In this document: one piece after another, positions 38,683 to 49,375 of the stretch | Numbering within the stretch: the first letter of the stretch is position 1 | How the letters are laid out: each line of letters starts with the position of its first letter | Origin: Hyphomonadaceae bacterium BL14 | GTDB taxonomy: Bacteria > Pseudomonadota > Alphaproteobacteria > Caulobacterales > Maricaulaceae | Assembly (NCBI GenBank): GCA_027627705.1 | Contig: CP091242.1 | Span: 941,765 to 1,005,764, forward strand | Direction: 5' to 3' | Length of the DNA stretch: 64,000 bases | Notes under the pieces: model-generated | The model's database searches: none | The model's input: the letters and a program-made list of their open reading frames with translations, nothing else | What the model was told of the DNA's origin: nothing | Position numbers and translations under genes: made by a program

Positions 38683-40230
38683 ATGACCTTCGAAGAACTC
38701 GGGCTGAGCCCCAAGCTGTTGTCGGCTATCGCCGATGCCGGATATACCTCGCCGACCCCGATCCAGGCCGGCGCCATTCCCTTTGCCCTGCAAGGCCGGG
38801 ACGTGCTGGGCATCGCCCAGACCGGCACGGGCAAGACCGCCTCTTTCACCCTGCCCCTGATCGAGCGCCTGTCGCGCGGCCGCGCCCGCGCACGCATGCC
38901 GCGCTCGCTGATCCTGTGTCCGACGCGCGAGCTGGCCGACCAGGTGGCCGAGAACGTCAAGACCTACGCCAAGAACCACAAGCTCACCATGGCGCTGCTG
39001 ATCGGCGGCGTCGCCTTCGGCCCGCAAAAGGACATTCTCGACCGGGGTGCCGACATCGTGATCGCCACGCCGGGCCGGATGCTGGACCATGTGGAGCGCG
39101 GCGGCCTGCTTCTGATGGGCGTGGAAATCCTCGTGATCGACGAGGCCGACCGCATGCTCGATATGGGATTCATCCCGGATATCGAACGCATCGTCGCCCT
39201 TTTGCCCGGCCGGCGCCAGACCCTGTTCTTCTCGGCGACCATGCCCAACGAGATCCAGCGCCTCGTCGCCTCGTTCCTGAACAATCCCGAGCGGGTTGAA
39301 GTGTCCCGCCCGGCCCATGCCGCCGATACCATCAAGCAGTACGTGGTGCGCGTGGCCGATGATCAGCCCAAGACCAAGCGCGAAGCCTTGCGCGCAGCGA
39401 TCAATCGCGACGGCGTGAAGAACGGCATCATCTTCTGCAATCGCAAGCGGGACGTGGACACGGTGGCCCGCTCGCTCCAGCGTCACGGCTTCTCGGCCGC
39501 GCCCATCCACGGCGATCTCGACCAGTCGCTGCGCACCAAGACCCTGGCCCAGTTCAAGTCCGGCGAGCTGCGCCTGCTGGTCGCGTCCGACGTGGCCGCG
39601 CGCGGTCTCGACATTCCGGCGGTGAGCCATGTGTTCAACATGGATATCCCGCGCAACGCCGATGACTATGTCCACCGGATCGGGCGCACGGGCCGCGCGG
39701 GTCTGCTGGGCGAATCCATCACCATCGTGACGCCCGCCGACCGCAAGGCGCTGGCCGCCGTGACCAAGCTGGTCGGCAGCGAGCCTGAAACGCTGATGCT
39801 GGATGGCTCGGATGCGCCGGTGCGCGACGCCGCGCCCGCTCAGCCTGTCGCAGACGCCCCCACCCGCGCGCCAGCTGAAGACACGACGGCAGAGCGCCCC
39901 GCAGCCCAGGCTGACCAGCCCGAAGGCGATGGCCGCCCCGCCCCCTCCTCGCGCCGCCGCCGCGGGGGGCGCCGCTCAGGTGGCGGCCGCGACCGCTCTG
40001 GCGGCGAGCGGACCGGGCATGACCGGCCAGAGGGCGAGCGCGACGCCGATGCGCGGCCTTCTGCGGCACCCCGCCCCGGCACCGAACGCCCCGCCGCGGC
40101 ACCGCAAACCGTACGGCCCGACAGCGCACCGCGCGCGCCGCGTGCGGATCACAGCACCCGCGATGGCGACGATGCGCCGATCGGGTTTGGCGATCACGTG
40201 CCAGACTTTCTGTTGCGCAAAGGCCTCTGA
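38683..40230 (+). CDS. DEAD-box ATP-dependent RNA helicase (RhlE-like)
   Basis: This 515-residue helicase has all expected motifs: Q motif near PTPIQAGAIPFAL, Walker A AQTGTGKTASF, PTRELADQV, TPGRMLDHVE, DEADRMLDMGF, SAT, and HRIGRTGRAG. The C-terminal tail (about 375-515) is rich in Arg, Pro, Asp and Gly, including RRRRGGRRSGGGRDRSGGER, a probable RNA-binding and disordered extension. Such proteins remodel rRNA or mRNA structures in ribosome assembly, RNA decay or cold adaptation. RhlE is the closest family by motif spacing, but paralogues are hard to separate. It is probably its own transcription unit, with 177 bases before and 98 after. Confidence 0.92.
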   Translation: MTFEELGLSPKLLSAIADAGYTSPTPIQAGAIPFALQGRDVLGIAQTGTGKTASFTLPLIERLSRGRARARMPRSLILCPTRELADQVAENVKTYAKNHKLTMALLIGGVAFGPQKDILDRGADIVIATPGRMLDHVERGGLLLMGVEILVIDEADRMLDMGFIPDIERIVALLPGRRQTLFFSATMPNEIQRLVASFLNNPERVEVSRPAHAADTIKQYVVRVADDQPKTKREALRAAINRDGVKNGIIFCNRKRDVDTVARSLQRHGFSAAPIHGDLDQSLRTKTLAQFKSGELRLLVASDVAARGLDIPAVSHVFNMDIPRNADDYVHRIGRTGRAGLLGESITIVTPADRKALAAVTKLVGSEPETLMLDGSDAPVRDAAPAQPVADAPTRAPAEDTTAERPAAQADQPEGDGRPAPSSRRRRGGRRSGGGRDRSGGERTGHDRPEGERDADARPSAAPRPGTERPAAAPQTVRPDSAPRAPRADHSTRDGDDAPIGFGDHVPDFLLRKGL

Positions 40231-40328
40231 TTAACGCCGCCGTTTACCCGATATTTCCTTTCCCGAGCCTAGTCTCCCGTCAAGCAGGTTGCAGAAAGCG
40301 GCCAGGCAATCAGTTCGGGGGACGCGGC

Positions 40329-41384
40329 GTGAGCGGCAGGCTACAAACATCCGAAGGCATCGAGATCGCGCGTAAAGCGCTTGATCTCATGGCGGAAAAG
40401 AGCGTCGCGCCGACGCCTCAGAATTACGCCCTCTTCACCCATTACGCCGCTGATTGGAACGGCGAGCTGTGCGCCGAGATGCGCGGCGCCCTCGATGCCG
40501 GCGGGCCGCTGGAAGCGGCTTTTCTGGATGAGCTCTATGATCGCCATTTCACTTTCAAGCGCATCCAGGACGCCGTGCTTGAAGTCGGTGGCGCGATGAG
40601 CCGCGAACTGGGCGCGGTCGTGAAATCGCTGGAAGCGGCCGAGCGCGACACCGCCGCCTATGGCCAGGTTCTGGCCGGAGCCACGGGCGAACTGGACTCT
40701 GCAACCGACGCCGCCTCCATGAAGCGCATGATCGAAGGCCTGGTCTCGGCCACCGCCCGCATGCAGCGCCGTTCGCGCGATCTGGAAAAGCGCCTGCTGG
40801 AGACCCATCAGGAGGTCAGCCTCCTCAAGACCAATCTTGAAAAAGTGCGCGAGGAATCCATGACCGACGCCCTGACCGGCGTCGCCAACCGCAAGCGCTT
40901 TGACGAATTCATGCGCGCCGCCCGGCGCGAGGCCGACCAGAAGAGCACACCCATGTCGCTGATCATGTGCGACATCGACCATTTCAAGCGCTTCAACGAC
41001 ACTTGGGGCCATCAGACCGGCGACCAGATTATCCGCTTCGTGGCGGCGTGCCTGGCACGCTTCTCCAAGGATTATCACGTGGTGGCGCGCTACGGCGGCG
41101 AGGAATTTGCCATCGTCATGCCGCGCACTGGCATGAGCGAGGCGCGCGACCTGGCCGAGAAAGTCCGCGCCACGGTGGAGAGCAAGCGCCTCCTGCGCAA
41201 ATCCACCAGTGAGGATCTGGGCAATATCACCATCTCGCTGGGCGTGTCGCAGTATCGCCAGGGCGAATCCATCGAGGCCCTGATCGAGCGCTGTGACACC
41301 AATCTCTACAAGTCCAAAGAGACCGGCCGCAATCGCTGGACCGCCGATGGCAACGCCTCGTCCCAGGGCGCTGTAGCGGCCTGA
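40329..41384 (+). CDS. GGDEF diguanylate cyclase
   Basis: This 351-residue enzyme is predicted to make cyclic-di-GMP from two GTP. The N-terminal half (about 1-180) is helical, with a PTPQNYALFTHYAADWNGE motif seen in related cyclases and a coiled coil up to DALTGVANRKRFDEF. The catalytic domain has GGEEF at residues 256-260 and CDIDHFKRFNDTWGH for metal binding. The product-inhibition site RxxD expected five residues before GGEEF is absent (KDYH stands there). The start is a GTG preceded by GGGGG. The protein is probably soluble. No EAL domain or phosphodiesterase gene is near. Confidence 0.92.
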   Translation: MSGRLQTSEGIEIARKALDLMAEKSVAPTPQNYALFTHYAADWNGELCAEMRGALDAGGPLEAAFLDELYDRHFTFKRIQDAVLEVGGAMSRELGAVVKSLEAAERDTAAYGQVLAGATGELDSATDAASMKRMIEGLVSATARMQRRSRDLEKRLLETHQEVSLLKTNLEKVREESMTDALTGVANRKRFDEFMRAARREADQKSTPMSLIMCDIDHFKRFNDTWGHQTGDQIIRFVAACLARFSKDYHVVARYGGEEFAIVMPRTGMSEARDLAEKVRATVESKRLLRKSTSEDLGNITISLGVSQYRQGESIEALIERCDTNLYKSKETGRNRWTADGNASSQGAVAA

Positions 41385-41597
41385 CCGGCCTTCCACCCCG
41401 GCTTTTCAAAGCGCCCGGTCCAGGCTCATCTCGCCTCCGGTCGCGACATGCAGGACGGGCTATGGTGCGGCACCATGATCTGGGCGGGGACGCTCAGCTC
41501 ACCTGGCGCGCCGGCGACAGATCGCGCACCGGGACCCTGCCCGGCATGGCACACGGGCCAAAGCCCGGGTCCGAAAACCTGAAACCCGGACAGACCC
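41385..41597. other. Intergenic region between the diguanylate cyclase and glutathione transferase genes
   Basis: A convergent gap of 213 bases. It contains one perfect seven-base palindrome with a single central base (ATGGTGC-G-GCACCAT, 41462-41476). No coding sequence or clear T-tailed terminator is seen. Confidence 0.6.
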
Positions 41598-42203
41598 CTA
41601 GGCGCCTGCAGGCGGCACGGTCTGGATGAAGCTGTCCCGGGCATCCCAGCGCGCGCAGAACTCGGCAAGCTCGGGATGACGGTCGCGCCAGCGATACTCG
41701 GCATAGCGCAAATCCATATAGCCCAGCGCCGCGGCCACCGAGAGCGCGCCGAGATCCACCGACCGCTCGAACTGGGCGCGCTCGTCATTGAGCGTGGTCA
41801 GGGTGCGGGCGATGGCGCGCTCCCAGCGCGCGGCCCAGAACGGGTATTGGAGGGCAGCCTCGCGGCCCATTTCGATGCGCCGGCCCATGATCAGATCCAC
41901 CAGCCCGTCGGCCAGCGCCTGCTGGCGCAGCACGGAAAACCGGCTGGCACCACGCGCCGGGATCCAGTTCTCCTCGGTCAGGCTGTCGATGTACTCGCAG
42001 ATCAGCGGAGAATCCATCAGCGCCGGGGCGCGGTCACGCTCCAGCACCGGCACCTTGCCCAGCGGATTGGCCGCCAGCAGGTCTTCCGGGTCGTCCAGCG
42101 GAGTGCACGATACGATCTCAATCCGGCTTTCCAGGCTCTTCTCGATGATCAGAGCCCGGCATTTGCGCGCATATGGAGACGTCGGCGAGACATAGAGCTT
42201 CAC
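41598..42203 (-). CDS. Glutathione S-transferase family protein
   Basis: This 201-residue cytosolic protein has a thioredoxin-like N-terminal domain (KLYVSPTSPYARKCRALIIE, then LAANPLGKVPVL, then DSPLICEYIDSL) and an alpha-helical C-terminal domain, the GST layout. The SPYARK loop places serine or tyrosine at the usual glutathione-activating site. The C-terminal segment AALGYMDLRY and the LAEFCARWDARDSF ending resemble the YibF-like subgroup. Substrate is unknown. It lies 74 bases after sufA on the same strand and might be read from the SUF operon. Confidence 0.88.
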   Translation of the reverse strand: MKLYVSPTSPYARKCRALIIEKSLESRIEIVSCTPLDDPEDLLAANPLGKVPVLERDRAPALMDSPLICEYIDSLTEENWIPARGASRFSVLRQQALADGLVDLIMGRRIEMGREAALQYPFWAARWERAIARTLTTLNDERAQFERSVDLGALSVAAALGYMDLRYAEYRWRDRHPELAEFCARWDARDSFIQTVPPAGA

Positions 42204-42277
42204 GAGTCACCCCCCTGAGGATCAGCGACGCCACAAAGCCCCGTCAGCCGATGGACTTCAAGCGCGCGGCGCAGAAC

Positions 42278-42637
42278 TCAGCCGGCTGCGCTCGCCGCGG
42301 TCAGGGTCACGCTTTCGCCGCAGCCGCAGGCATCGGTCTGATTGGGATTGCGGAATACGAATTTGGCGTGCAGCGGCGTGATCTCGTAATCGAGCTGGCA
42401 GCCCAGAAGGAAGAGCAGCGAGCTGGCGTCCACGACAATCTCCACGCCCTTGTCTTCCACCCGCTCGTCCAGCGCGGCGGGCTCGGTGACATAGTCCATG
42501 ACGTATTCCATGCCCGCGCAGCCGCCGTTTTTCACGCCGACGCGCAAATACCCCTTGCCCTCGCGCGCCATCAGCGTCTTGACGCGCTCGGCAGCAGCAT
42601 CGCTCAGGGTCACGGCTTTGGGGCGGGGGCGGGTCAT
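42278..42637 (-). CDS. sufA: A-type Fe-S carrier (SufA/IscA family)
   Basis: This 119-residue scaffold/carrier hands iron-sulfur clusters to target proteins. The three conserved cysteines are Cys40 in VKNGGCAGMEY and Cys104/Cys106 in DACGCGES. The ATG at 42637 follows GGAGACCGAGCC; a GTG at 42655 that overlaps the sufT stop would add six residues and may couple translation. It is the last gene of the SUF operon in this window. IscA, SufA and ErpA are closely related, so the operon position decides the name. Confidence 0.9.
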   Translation of the reverse strand: MTRPRPKAVTLSDAAAERVKTLMAREGKGYLRVGVKNGGCAGMEYVMDYVTEPAALDERVEDKGVEIVVDASSLLFLLGCQLDYEITPLHAKFVFRNPNQTDACGCGESVTLTAASAAG

Positions 42638-42651
42638 GGCTCGGTCTCCGG

Positions 42652-43095
42652 TCACAGCATGTTCAGTGTCAGGCGCGCTTCATCGGACATCCGCGCCGGT
42701 GTCCAGGCCGGATCGAAGGTCAGGCTGACATCGGCGCGCGACACACCGTCCACGCGCTCGCACGCATCCTTTACCCAGCCGGGCATTTCGCCCGCGACAG
42801 GACAGCCCGGCGCGGTCAGGGTCATCTCGACCTTCAGCACGCCTTCGGCCTCCAGGTCGACCTGATAGATCAGGCCCAGCTCGTAAATGTCGGACGGAAT
42901 CTCCGGATCGTGCACCGATTTGAGCGCGGCGATCACATCCTCGGTGATGCGCGCGATCTCTTCAGGCGGCAGATCGGACTCCGCCGCGCTGGTGCGCGCC
43001 TGGGCAGGCGCATCGGCACCCGGCCCGGCCGCAGCCGCCGGGGCATTGAGATCGATGATATCGCGAGGGGCCGAAGCACCGGTGTCCATGGTCAT
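42652..43095 (-). CDS. sufT: SUF-associated MIP18/DUF59 family protein
   Basis: This 147-residue protein has a poorly conserved N-terminal tail (about 40 residues, Ala-rich) and a DUF59 domain. The domain contains VIAALKSVHDPEIPSDIYELGLIYQVD and LTAPGCPVAGEMPGW with the conserved cysteine. SufT acts in maturation of Fe-S proteins, especially when demand is high. The gene lies five bases after sufS and touches sufA, so it is part of the operon. PaaD and MIP18 are relatives, but the gene order points to SufT. Confidence 0.88.
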   Translation of the reverse strand: MTMDTGASAPRDIIDLNAPAAAAGPGADAPAQARTSAAESDLPPEEIARITEDVIAALKSVHDPEIPSDIYELGLIYQVDLEAEGVLKVEMTLTAPGCPVAGEMPGWVKDACERVDGVSRADVSLTFDPAWTPARMSDEARLTLNML

Positions 43096-43100
43096 GATCC

Positions 43101-44342
43101 CTAGATGAGGAATGTGATCGACTTGCGCAACGCCTCGAGGAAGGCGTCAGCGTCTTCTACCGTGTTGTATGCAGCAAAACTGGCGCGCACCGTGCCCGTG
43201 ACGCCATAGCGCTGCATCAGCGGATGGGCGCAGTGATGGCCCGCCCGCACCGCCACGCCATACTTGTCCATGATCTGCGCCAAATCATGGGGATGCGCAC
43301 CCTCTATGGTGAAGGAGGCGATGGCACCCTTGTCCTGGGTGCGCCCGAACAGGCGCAGGCCCTTGATATCGCTCAGGCCCGCCTCGACCCGGTCCAGCAA
43401 AGCGCGCTCGTGCGCCATCACCCCGGCCCGGTCCAGCGCCTGCACCCAGTCAATCGCCGCGCCCAGCCCGATGACCTCGGCGATCACCGGCGTGCCCGCT
43501 TCGAACTTGTGCGGCGGATCGGCATAGACCACGCCGGTTTCGCTGACTTCGGCGATCATCTCGCCGCCGCCCTGCCACGGTGCCATCCGGTCCAGCCAGT
43601 CGCCGGCCGCATAGAGCACACCGACGCCGTTGGGGCCGTACAGCTTGTGGCCGGTGAAGACATAGAAATCACACCCGGTCTCGCGCACATCCAGCGTCAG
43701 GTGGACGGCGGCCTGGGTACCGTCAAACAGGATCGGAACGCCATGGGCATGGGCGATGTCCGTCAGGCGCCGGGCCGGGTTCACACTGCCCAGCACGTTG
43801 GACATGTGCACCAGGCTGACAAAGCGCGTGCGCGGGGTGAACAGCGCCTCATAGGCGTCCATGTCCAGCGCACCGTCTTCGGTCACCGGCACCCATTTGA
43901 TCACCACGCCCTTGCGCTCGCGCAGGAAGTGCCAGGGCACGATGTTGGAGTGATGCTCCATCTGGGACAGGATGATTTCATCACCCTCGACCAGCGTCTC
44001 GCCGATGGAGGCCGCCACCAGATTGATGGCTTCGGTCGCGCCCTTGGTGAACACGATCTCCTGCGCCCGCGCGGCGCCCAGGAAGCGCGCCGTCTTGCTG
44101 CGCGCCGCCTCGAAGGCTTCGGTCGCCTCATTGGCCAGCGTATGCAGGCCGCGATGCACATTGGCGTAGGAGTGACGCCAGACATCGGCCACCGCCTCGA
44201 TCACCGCTTCGGGCTTCTGGGCCGAGGCCGCATTGTCGAGATAGACCAGCGGCTTGCCATTCACCTGACGCGTCAGGATCGGAAATTGCGCGCGCACCGC
44301 ATGGGGGTCGAACATTGTTTCAAGGCATGCGGCCGCCGTCAT
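43101..44342 (-). CDS. sufS: Cysteine desulfurase SufS (class II)
   Basis: This 413-residue PLP enzyme frees sulfur from cysteine for Fe-S cluster assembly. The PLP lysine is in FTGHKLYGPNGVG, the PLP-ring histidine in QMEHHSNIVPW, and the active cysteine in RAGHHCAHPLMQRYG on a short loop, as in SufS. The frame stays open far upstream, but homology begins at VRAQFPILTRQVNGKPLVYLD. The ATG at 44342, which overlaps the sufD stop as ATGA, is therefore the start. No SufE or SufU partner gene is in the operon. Confidence 0.94.
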   Translation of the reverse strand: MTAAACLETMFDPHAVRAQFPILTRQVNGKPLVYLDNAASAQKPEAVIEAVADVWRHSYANVHRGLHTLANEATEAFEAARSKTARFLGAARAQEIVFTKGATEAINLVAASIGETLVEGDEIILSQMEHHSNIVPWHFLRERKGVVIKWVPVTEDGALDMDAYEALFTPRTRFVSLVHMSNVLGSVNPARRLTDIAHAHGVPILFDGTQAAVHLTLDVRETGCDFYVFTGHKLYGPNGVGVLYAAGDWLDRMAPWQGGGEMIAEVSETGVVYADPPHKFEAGTPVIAEVIGLGAAIDWVQALDRAGVMAHERALLDRVEAGLSDIKGLRLFGRTQDKGAIASFTIEGAHPHDLAQIMDKYGVAVRAGHHCAHPLMQRYGVTGTVRASFAAYNTVEDADAFLEALRKSITFLI

Positions 44343-45436
44343 GACAGGGCCTCCAGCGCCGTTTGCAGTTTCGCCAGCAGCGACGCGCGCATCGCCTCGT
44401 CCGCCAGCCGCTCCAGCGGCTCGGCCAGGAAGCTCTGGGTCAGGAGCGCGCGGGCGCGCGGCTCGGACAGCCCCCGCTGGCGCATGTAAAACAGCGCCGC
44501 GGCGTCCATGGCACCCAGCGCATTGCCGTGGGCACACACCACGTCGTCGGCGTAAATCTCCAGCTCCGGCTTGGCGTCGATTTCGCTGCGACCGTCGAGC
44601 AGGAGCCCGCGATGGTTCATCTTCGCGTCGGTCTTCTGGGCCGCGCGCTCCACATGGATTTTGCCCTGGAACACGCCGCGTCCGCCGCGCGCCGCCGCGC
44701 CCTTGAACAGTTCGCGCGTGGTCCCGCCCGGTCCGGTGTGGCGCACGATCCCGGTCTGGTCGAGATGCATCCCCTCGCCCAGCAGATACGCGCCATTCAT
44801 CTCCAGCGACGCGCCCTGGCCGGCATGGCTGATGTCTGTTTCGAGCCGGGCGAGTTTCGCGCCGAAGCCCAGCGAAGTCTGGGCGGCGTGGGCGCGCTGG
44901 GACAGATCCATCGTCGTGGTGACCACGATCACCGCGTCGGGAGAGGCGTCCTGCTCGATGATGCGCGTGAGATGCGCGCGCGGCGAGACGGCATAGTGAA
45001 TGTAGAGATTGAGCGTGGCGCCCGGTGCCGCACAATAGCGCTCGCGCACGACCGCGTGCACGCCGTCGCGCGCGCGCACCACGATGGCGCCATGTCCGGC
45101 GCCTGACGCTACTGAGGCGTCGAGGGTCAGTGTTTCGCCATTTTGCAGATCATACACCTGCGCCTGACCGCCCAGCGCGGCGGCCAGGCGCGCCATGATC
45201 TGGTCGGGCGCATCGATCAGGGGCCGGCGCGCATCAGGCGCGCGCGAGGCATCCAGGATCAACTCGCCTGAATCCGCCGGCAGGCGCGCCAGCGCCGTGC
45301 GCAGATCACTCCATTTCCAGTCTTCCACGCGACGGTGCGGCAGGCCGCGCGCCTCAAGCTCGGCGCGCAGATCGCCCGCCGGCAGCTGCGCGGCCAGAGC
45401 CTGTTCAAAGGCGGAGAGTTTGACGGCAATGGTCAT
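44339..45436 (-). CDS. sufD: Fe-S assembly scaffold subunit SufD
   Basis: This 365-residue subunit forms the SufBC2D scaffold. It is a right-handed beta-helix protein whose C-terminal part includes FQGKIHVERAAQKTDAKMNHRGLLLDGRSEIDAKPELEIYADDVVCAHGNALGAMD, with the conserved histidine, followed by LFYMRQRGLSEPRARALLTQSFL. The N-terminal ~100 residues are divergent. It overlaps sufC by one base at its 5' side and sufS by four bases at its 3' side, so translation is tightly coupled. Confidence 0.93.
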   Translation of the reverse strand: MTIAVKLSAFEQALAAQLPAGDLRAELEARGLPHRRVEDWKWSDLRTALARLPADSGELILDASRAPDARRPLIDAPDQIMARLAAALGGQAQVYDLQNGETLTLDASVASGAGHGAIVVRARDGVHAVVRERYCAAPGATLNLYIHYAVSPRAHLTRIIEQDASPDAVIVVTTTMDLSQRAHAAQTSLGFGAKLARLETDISHAGQGASLEMNGAYLLGEGMHLDQTGIVRHTGPGGTTRELFKGAAARGGRGVFQGKIHVERAAQKTDAKMNHRGLLLDGRSEIDAKPELEIYADDVVCAHGNALGAMDAAALFYMRQRGLSEPRARALLTQSFLAEPLERLADEAMRASLLAKLQTALEALS

Positions 45437-46200
45437 CAGGCGGCCGCTCCGGCGTATTTCTCATAGCCTTCCGACTCCAGCGTCAGGGCGAGCTCCGGCC
45501 CGCCCGTCTCGACGATGCGGCCGGCGGCCATCACATGGACCACGTCGGGTTTGAGGTAATCGAGCAGGCGCTGGTAGTGCGTGATCACCAGCATGCCGCG
45601 CTCCGGGCTGCGCAGGGCATTCACGCCCTCAGCCACCACTTTGAGCGCATCGATATCGAGGCCGGAGTCCGTCTCGTCCAGGATCAGGAATTTGGGTGCC
45701 AGCATCAGCGCCTGGAAAATCTCCATGCGCTTTTTCTCGCCACCGGAAAATCCGACATTCACGGGCCGCTTGAGCATTTCGTTGGAAATATCCAGCTTTG
45801 CGGCGTTTTCACGCGCCAGCTTGAGGAATTCCGGCGCACTCACCTCCGCCTCGCCGCGCGCCCGGCGCTGGGCGTTGGCAGCTTCCTTGAGGAAGGTCAG
45901 CGTCGGCACGCCGGGGATTTCCACCGGGTATTGAAACGACAGGAACAGGCCCTTGGCCGCGCGTTCTTCGGGCGCCAGCGCGCCGATATCCGCGCCTTCG
46001 AAGACCATGGCGCCGTCGGTGATCTCATAGCCGTCATGGCCGGCCAGCACATAGGACAGGGTCGATTTCCCGCACCCGTTCGGCCCCATGATGGCGTGCA
46101 CCTCGCCCGCAGGCACCGTCAGGTCCACGCCCTTGAGAATGGCCAGCGCCTCACCCTCGTCCGGGTTCACGCGCGCATGGAGGTTTTTGATTTCAAGCAT
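45436..46200 (-). CDS. sufC: Fe-S assembly ATPase SufC
   Basis: This 254-residue ABC-type ATPase energises the SufBCD scaffold. Walker A is GPNGCGKSTLSYVLAG, the signature is GFSGGEKKRMEIFQ, and Walker B is FLILDETDSGLDIDAL. The SufC-specific LMLAPKFLILDETDSGLDID replaces the plain ABC motif. Length is normal. It lies 54 bases after sufB and runs directly into sufD. Confidence 0.96.
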   Translation of the reverse strand: MLEIKNLHARVNPDEGEALAILKGVDLTVPAGEVHAIMGPNGCGKSTLSYVLAGHDGYEITDGAMVFEGADIGALAPEERAAKGLFLSFQYPVEIPGVPTLTFLKEAANAQRRARGEAEVSAPEFLKLARENAAKLDISNEMLKRPVNVGFSGGEKKRMEIFQALMLAPKFLILDETDSGLDIDALKVVAEGVNALRSPERGMLVITHYQRLLDYLKPDVVHVMAAGRIVETGGPELALTLESEGYEKYAGAAA

Positions 46201-46254
46201 GACAAACGTCTTTCAAGTTTTTGTTTTTATTGGGATTGAAGCGGATCGAACCCA

Positions 46255-47760
<1,506 letters not shown>

Positions 47761-47783
47761 GTTATGCCACTTTCTTCATCGCT

Positions 47784-48923
47784 TCAGACCGCCACGGCCG
47801 CGCGCGGCCGTGCGCGTGACCGGGCATCCAGATAAGCCGTGGCGAATGCCTCGGCCTCGTCTTGTGTGCTCGACCAGCCAAAGCTGACCCGCAGGGCGCT
47901 TTGCGCGTGATCGTCGCCCGCGCCCATGGCGTCGAGAACCTTTGAGCGCCGCACCTTGCCCGACGAACACGCCGCGCCCGCGCTGACCGCAAAGCCCGCC
48001 AGATCCATGGCGATCACCTGGATCTCGCTCGCCCAGCCCGGCGCCGACAAACAGCTCGTGCCCGGCAGGCGCGGCGCGTCTGCGCCCCAGATGGTGATGT
48101 CCGCGCGCGCGTCACTCAGGCGCGCGTCCAGACGGTCGCGGATGGCGGCAATGCGCGCCGCCTCGCCTGTATCGGCCAGCGCCGCGTCCAGTGCCGCGGC
48201 GAACCCGGCAATGCCGGGCAGATTTTCCGTGCCCGCGCGCCGGTAGCTTTCCTGACCGCCGCCGCGAATCTGGGCGCTGACGCCCGCATCGCATGCGGCA
48301 ATCAAAGCGCCCACGCCCATGGGCCCGCCGCATTTGTGCGCTGACAGCGCCGCGAAATGGGCCAGCGATCCCGCAAAATCAAAGTCCGCCTTGCCCGCGA
48401 TCTGCACCGCGTCGACATGGAACAGATGACCCGCCTCGCGCACCAGACGCCCGGCCTCGGCCACCGGCTGGATCACGCCGGTCTCGTTATTGGCCGCCAT
48501 CAGCGCCACCAGCAGCCGCTCGTCGCCGGCCCCCGCCAGCCGCGCCTCCAGCCAGGCCATATCCACAACGCCCGTGCTCAAGACCGGCCAGATCTCCACC
48601 GGCAGGCCGCTGGCCGCCGCCGGCGCCGTCACAGCGTCATGTTCAAACGCCGCATGGATGATGCGCTGGGCGCCGGCGGCCCTGGCCGCCGCGATCGCCA
48701 GATTATTCGCCTCGGTGCCGCCGGAGGTGAAGATCACATCCTCGGCCCGCGCCGTCATCAGCGAGGCGATTGTGCGCCGTGCCGTTTCCAGCCGCGCCCG
48801 CGCCGCCCGGCCCGGCCCGTGGACCGAGGAGGGATTGCCGCACGCGCTCAGCGCCTCGCCCATGGCGGCAAGCGCCTCGGGGCGCAGGGGCGCGCTGGCG
48901 TTATGATCAAGATAGACCGTCAC
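47784..48923 (-). CDS. Cysteine desulfurase, IscS/NifS type (class I)
   Basis: This 379-residue second desulfurase in the operon carries the PLP lysine in LSAHKCGGPMGVG and the active cysteine in SAGAACSSGKVRRS, on the longer flexible loop of class I enzymes. N-terminal VYLDHNASAPLRPEALAAM is standard. It differs from SufS at 43.1 kb in loop and active-site context, so the operon encodes one desulfurase of each class. Its start overlaps the regulator gene by four bases (ATGA), linking the two tightly. It may supply sulfur for clusters or for other uses such as thiolated tRNA. Confidence 0.92.
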   Translation of the reverse strand: MTVYLDHNASAPLRPEALAAMGEALSACGNPSSVHGPGRAARARLETARRTIASLMTARAEDVIFTSGGTEANNLAIAAARAAGAQRIIHAAFEHDAVTAPAAASGLPVEIWPVLSTGVVDMAWLEARLAGAGDERLLVALMAANNETGVIQPVAEAGRLVREAGHLFHVDAVQIAGKADFDFAGSLAHFAALSAHKCGGPMGVGALIAACDAGVSAQIRGGGQESYRRAGTENLPGIAGFAAALDAALADTGEAARIAAIRDRLDARLSDARADITIWGADAPRLPGTSCLSAPGWASEIQVIAMDLAGFAVSAGAACSSGKVRRSKVLDAMGAGDDHAQSALRVSFGWSSTQDEAEAFATAYLDARSRARPRAAVAV

Positions 48924-49375
48924 TCGGCCGCCTCGAGCATGAGCGGATTGAGCGCCGCACGCCCGGCCACGCGCTGGCGGATGACGTCATCCAGGCTGAC
49001 GCCGGTGAGAAACAGCTGGATCTGACGGCCCAGCTCGTCCCACAAATCATGGGTGATGCAGCGCGCGCCCGCCGTCATGCAGCCGCGCACCGCGTGGCGG
49101 CAGCGCGTCACGTCCACCGGCTCTTCCACCGCCAGCATGATGTCCGCCACCCGCGTCTCGGCCGGCGTGCGCGCCAGGCGGTAGCCGCCGCCCGGACCGC
49201 GCACAGACTTGACCAGACCCGCCCGGCGCAGCTTGGCGAACAGCTGTTCGAGATAGGACAGGGAAATCTCCTGGCGCGAGGCTATATCACTCAGCGTGAC
49301 GGGGCCTTCGGCGCCCATGCGGGCGAGATCGGCCATGGCCATCACGGCATAGCGGCCCTTGGTGCTCAGCTTCAT
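48920..49375 (-). CDS. iscR: IscR-like Rrf2 family Fe-S sensing repressor
   Basis: This 151-residue regulator has an N-terminal winged helix-turn-helix (STKGRYAVMAMADLA, ISLSYLEQLFAKLRRAGLVKSVRGPGGGYRL). Three cysteines (Cys92, Cys99, Cys106) and His109 match the cluster ligands of IscR, here with one extra residue in each spacer. It probably holds a [2Fe-2S] cluster and represses this operon when Fe-S supply is adequate. The ATG at 49375 opens with MKLSTKGRYA as in other IscR proteins. It is the first gene of the SUF operon, as usual in alphaproteobacteria. Confidence 0.9.
   Translation of the reverse strand: MKLSTKGRYAVMAMADLARMGAEGPVTLSDIASRQEISLSYLEQLFAKLRRAGLVKSVRGPGGGYRLARTPAETRVADIMLAVEEPVDVTRCRHAVRGCMTAGARCITHDLWDELGRQIQLFLTGVSLDDVIRQRVAGRAALNPLMLEAAE

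Noticed and set aside
40231..40328. CtrA box before the diguanylate cyclase gene (TTAACGCCGCCGTTTAC)
   Set aside because: Only the first half fits the consensus; the second half has three or more mismatches.
41462..41476. Palindrome ATGGTGC-G-GCACCAT as an operator
   Set aside because: It lies between two convergent gene ends with no promoter in reach; a short chance palindrome is more likely.
44343..45035. N-terminal extension of sufS by about 230 codons
   Set aside because: The frame is open only because it lies in sufD; homology starts at the ATG that overlaps the sufD stop.
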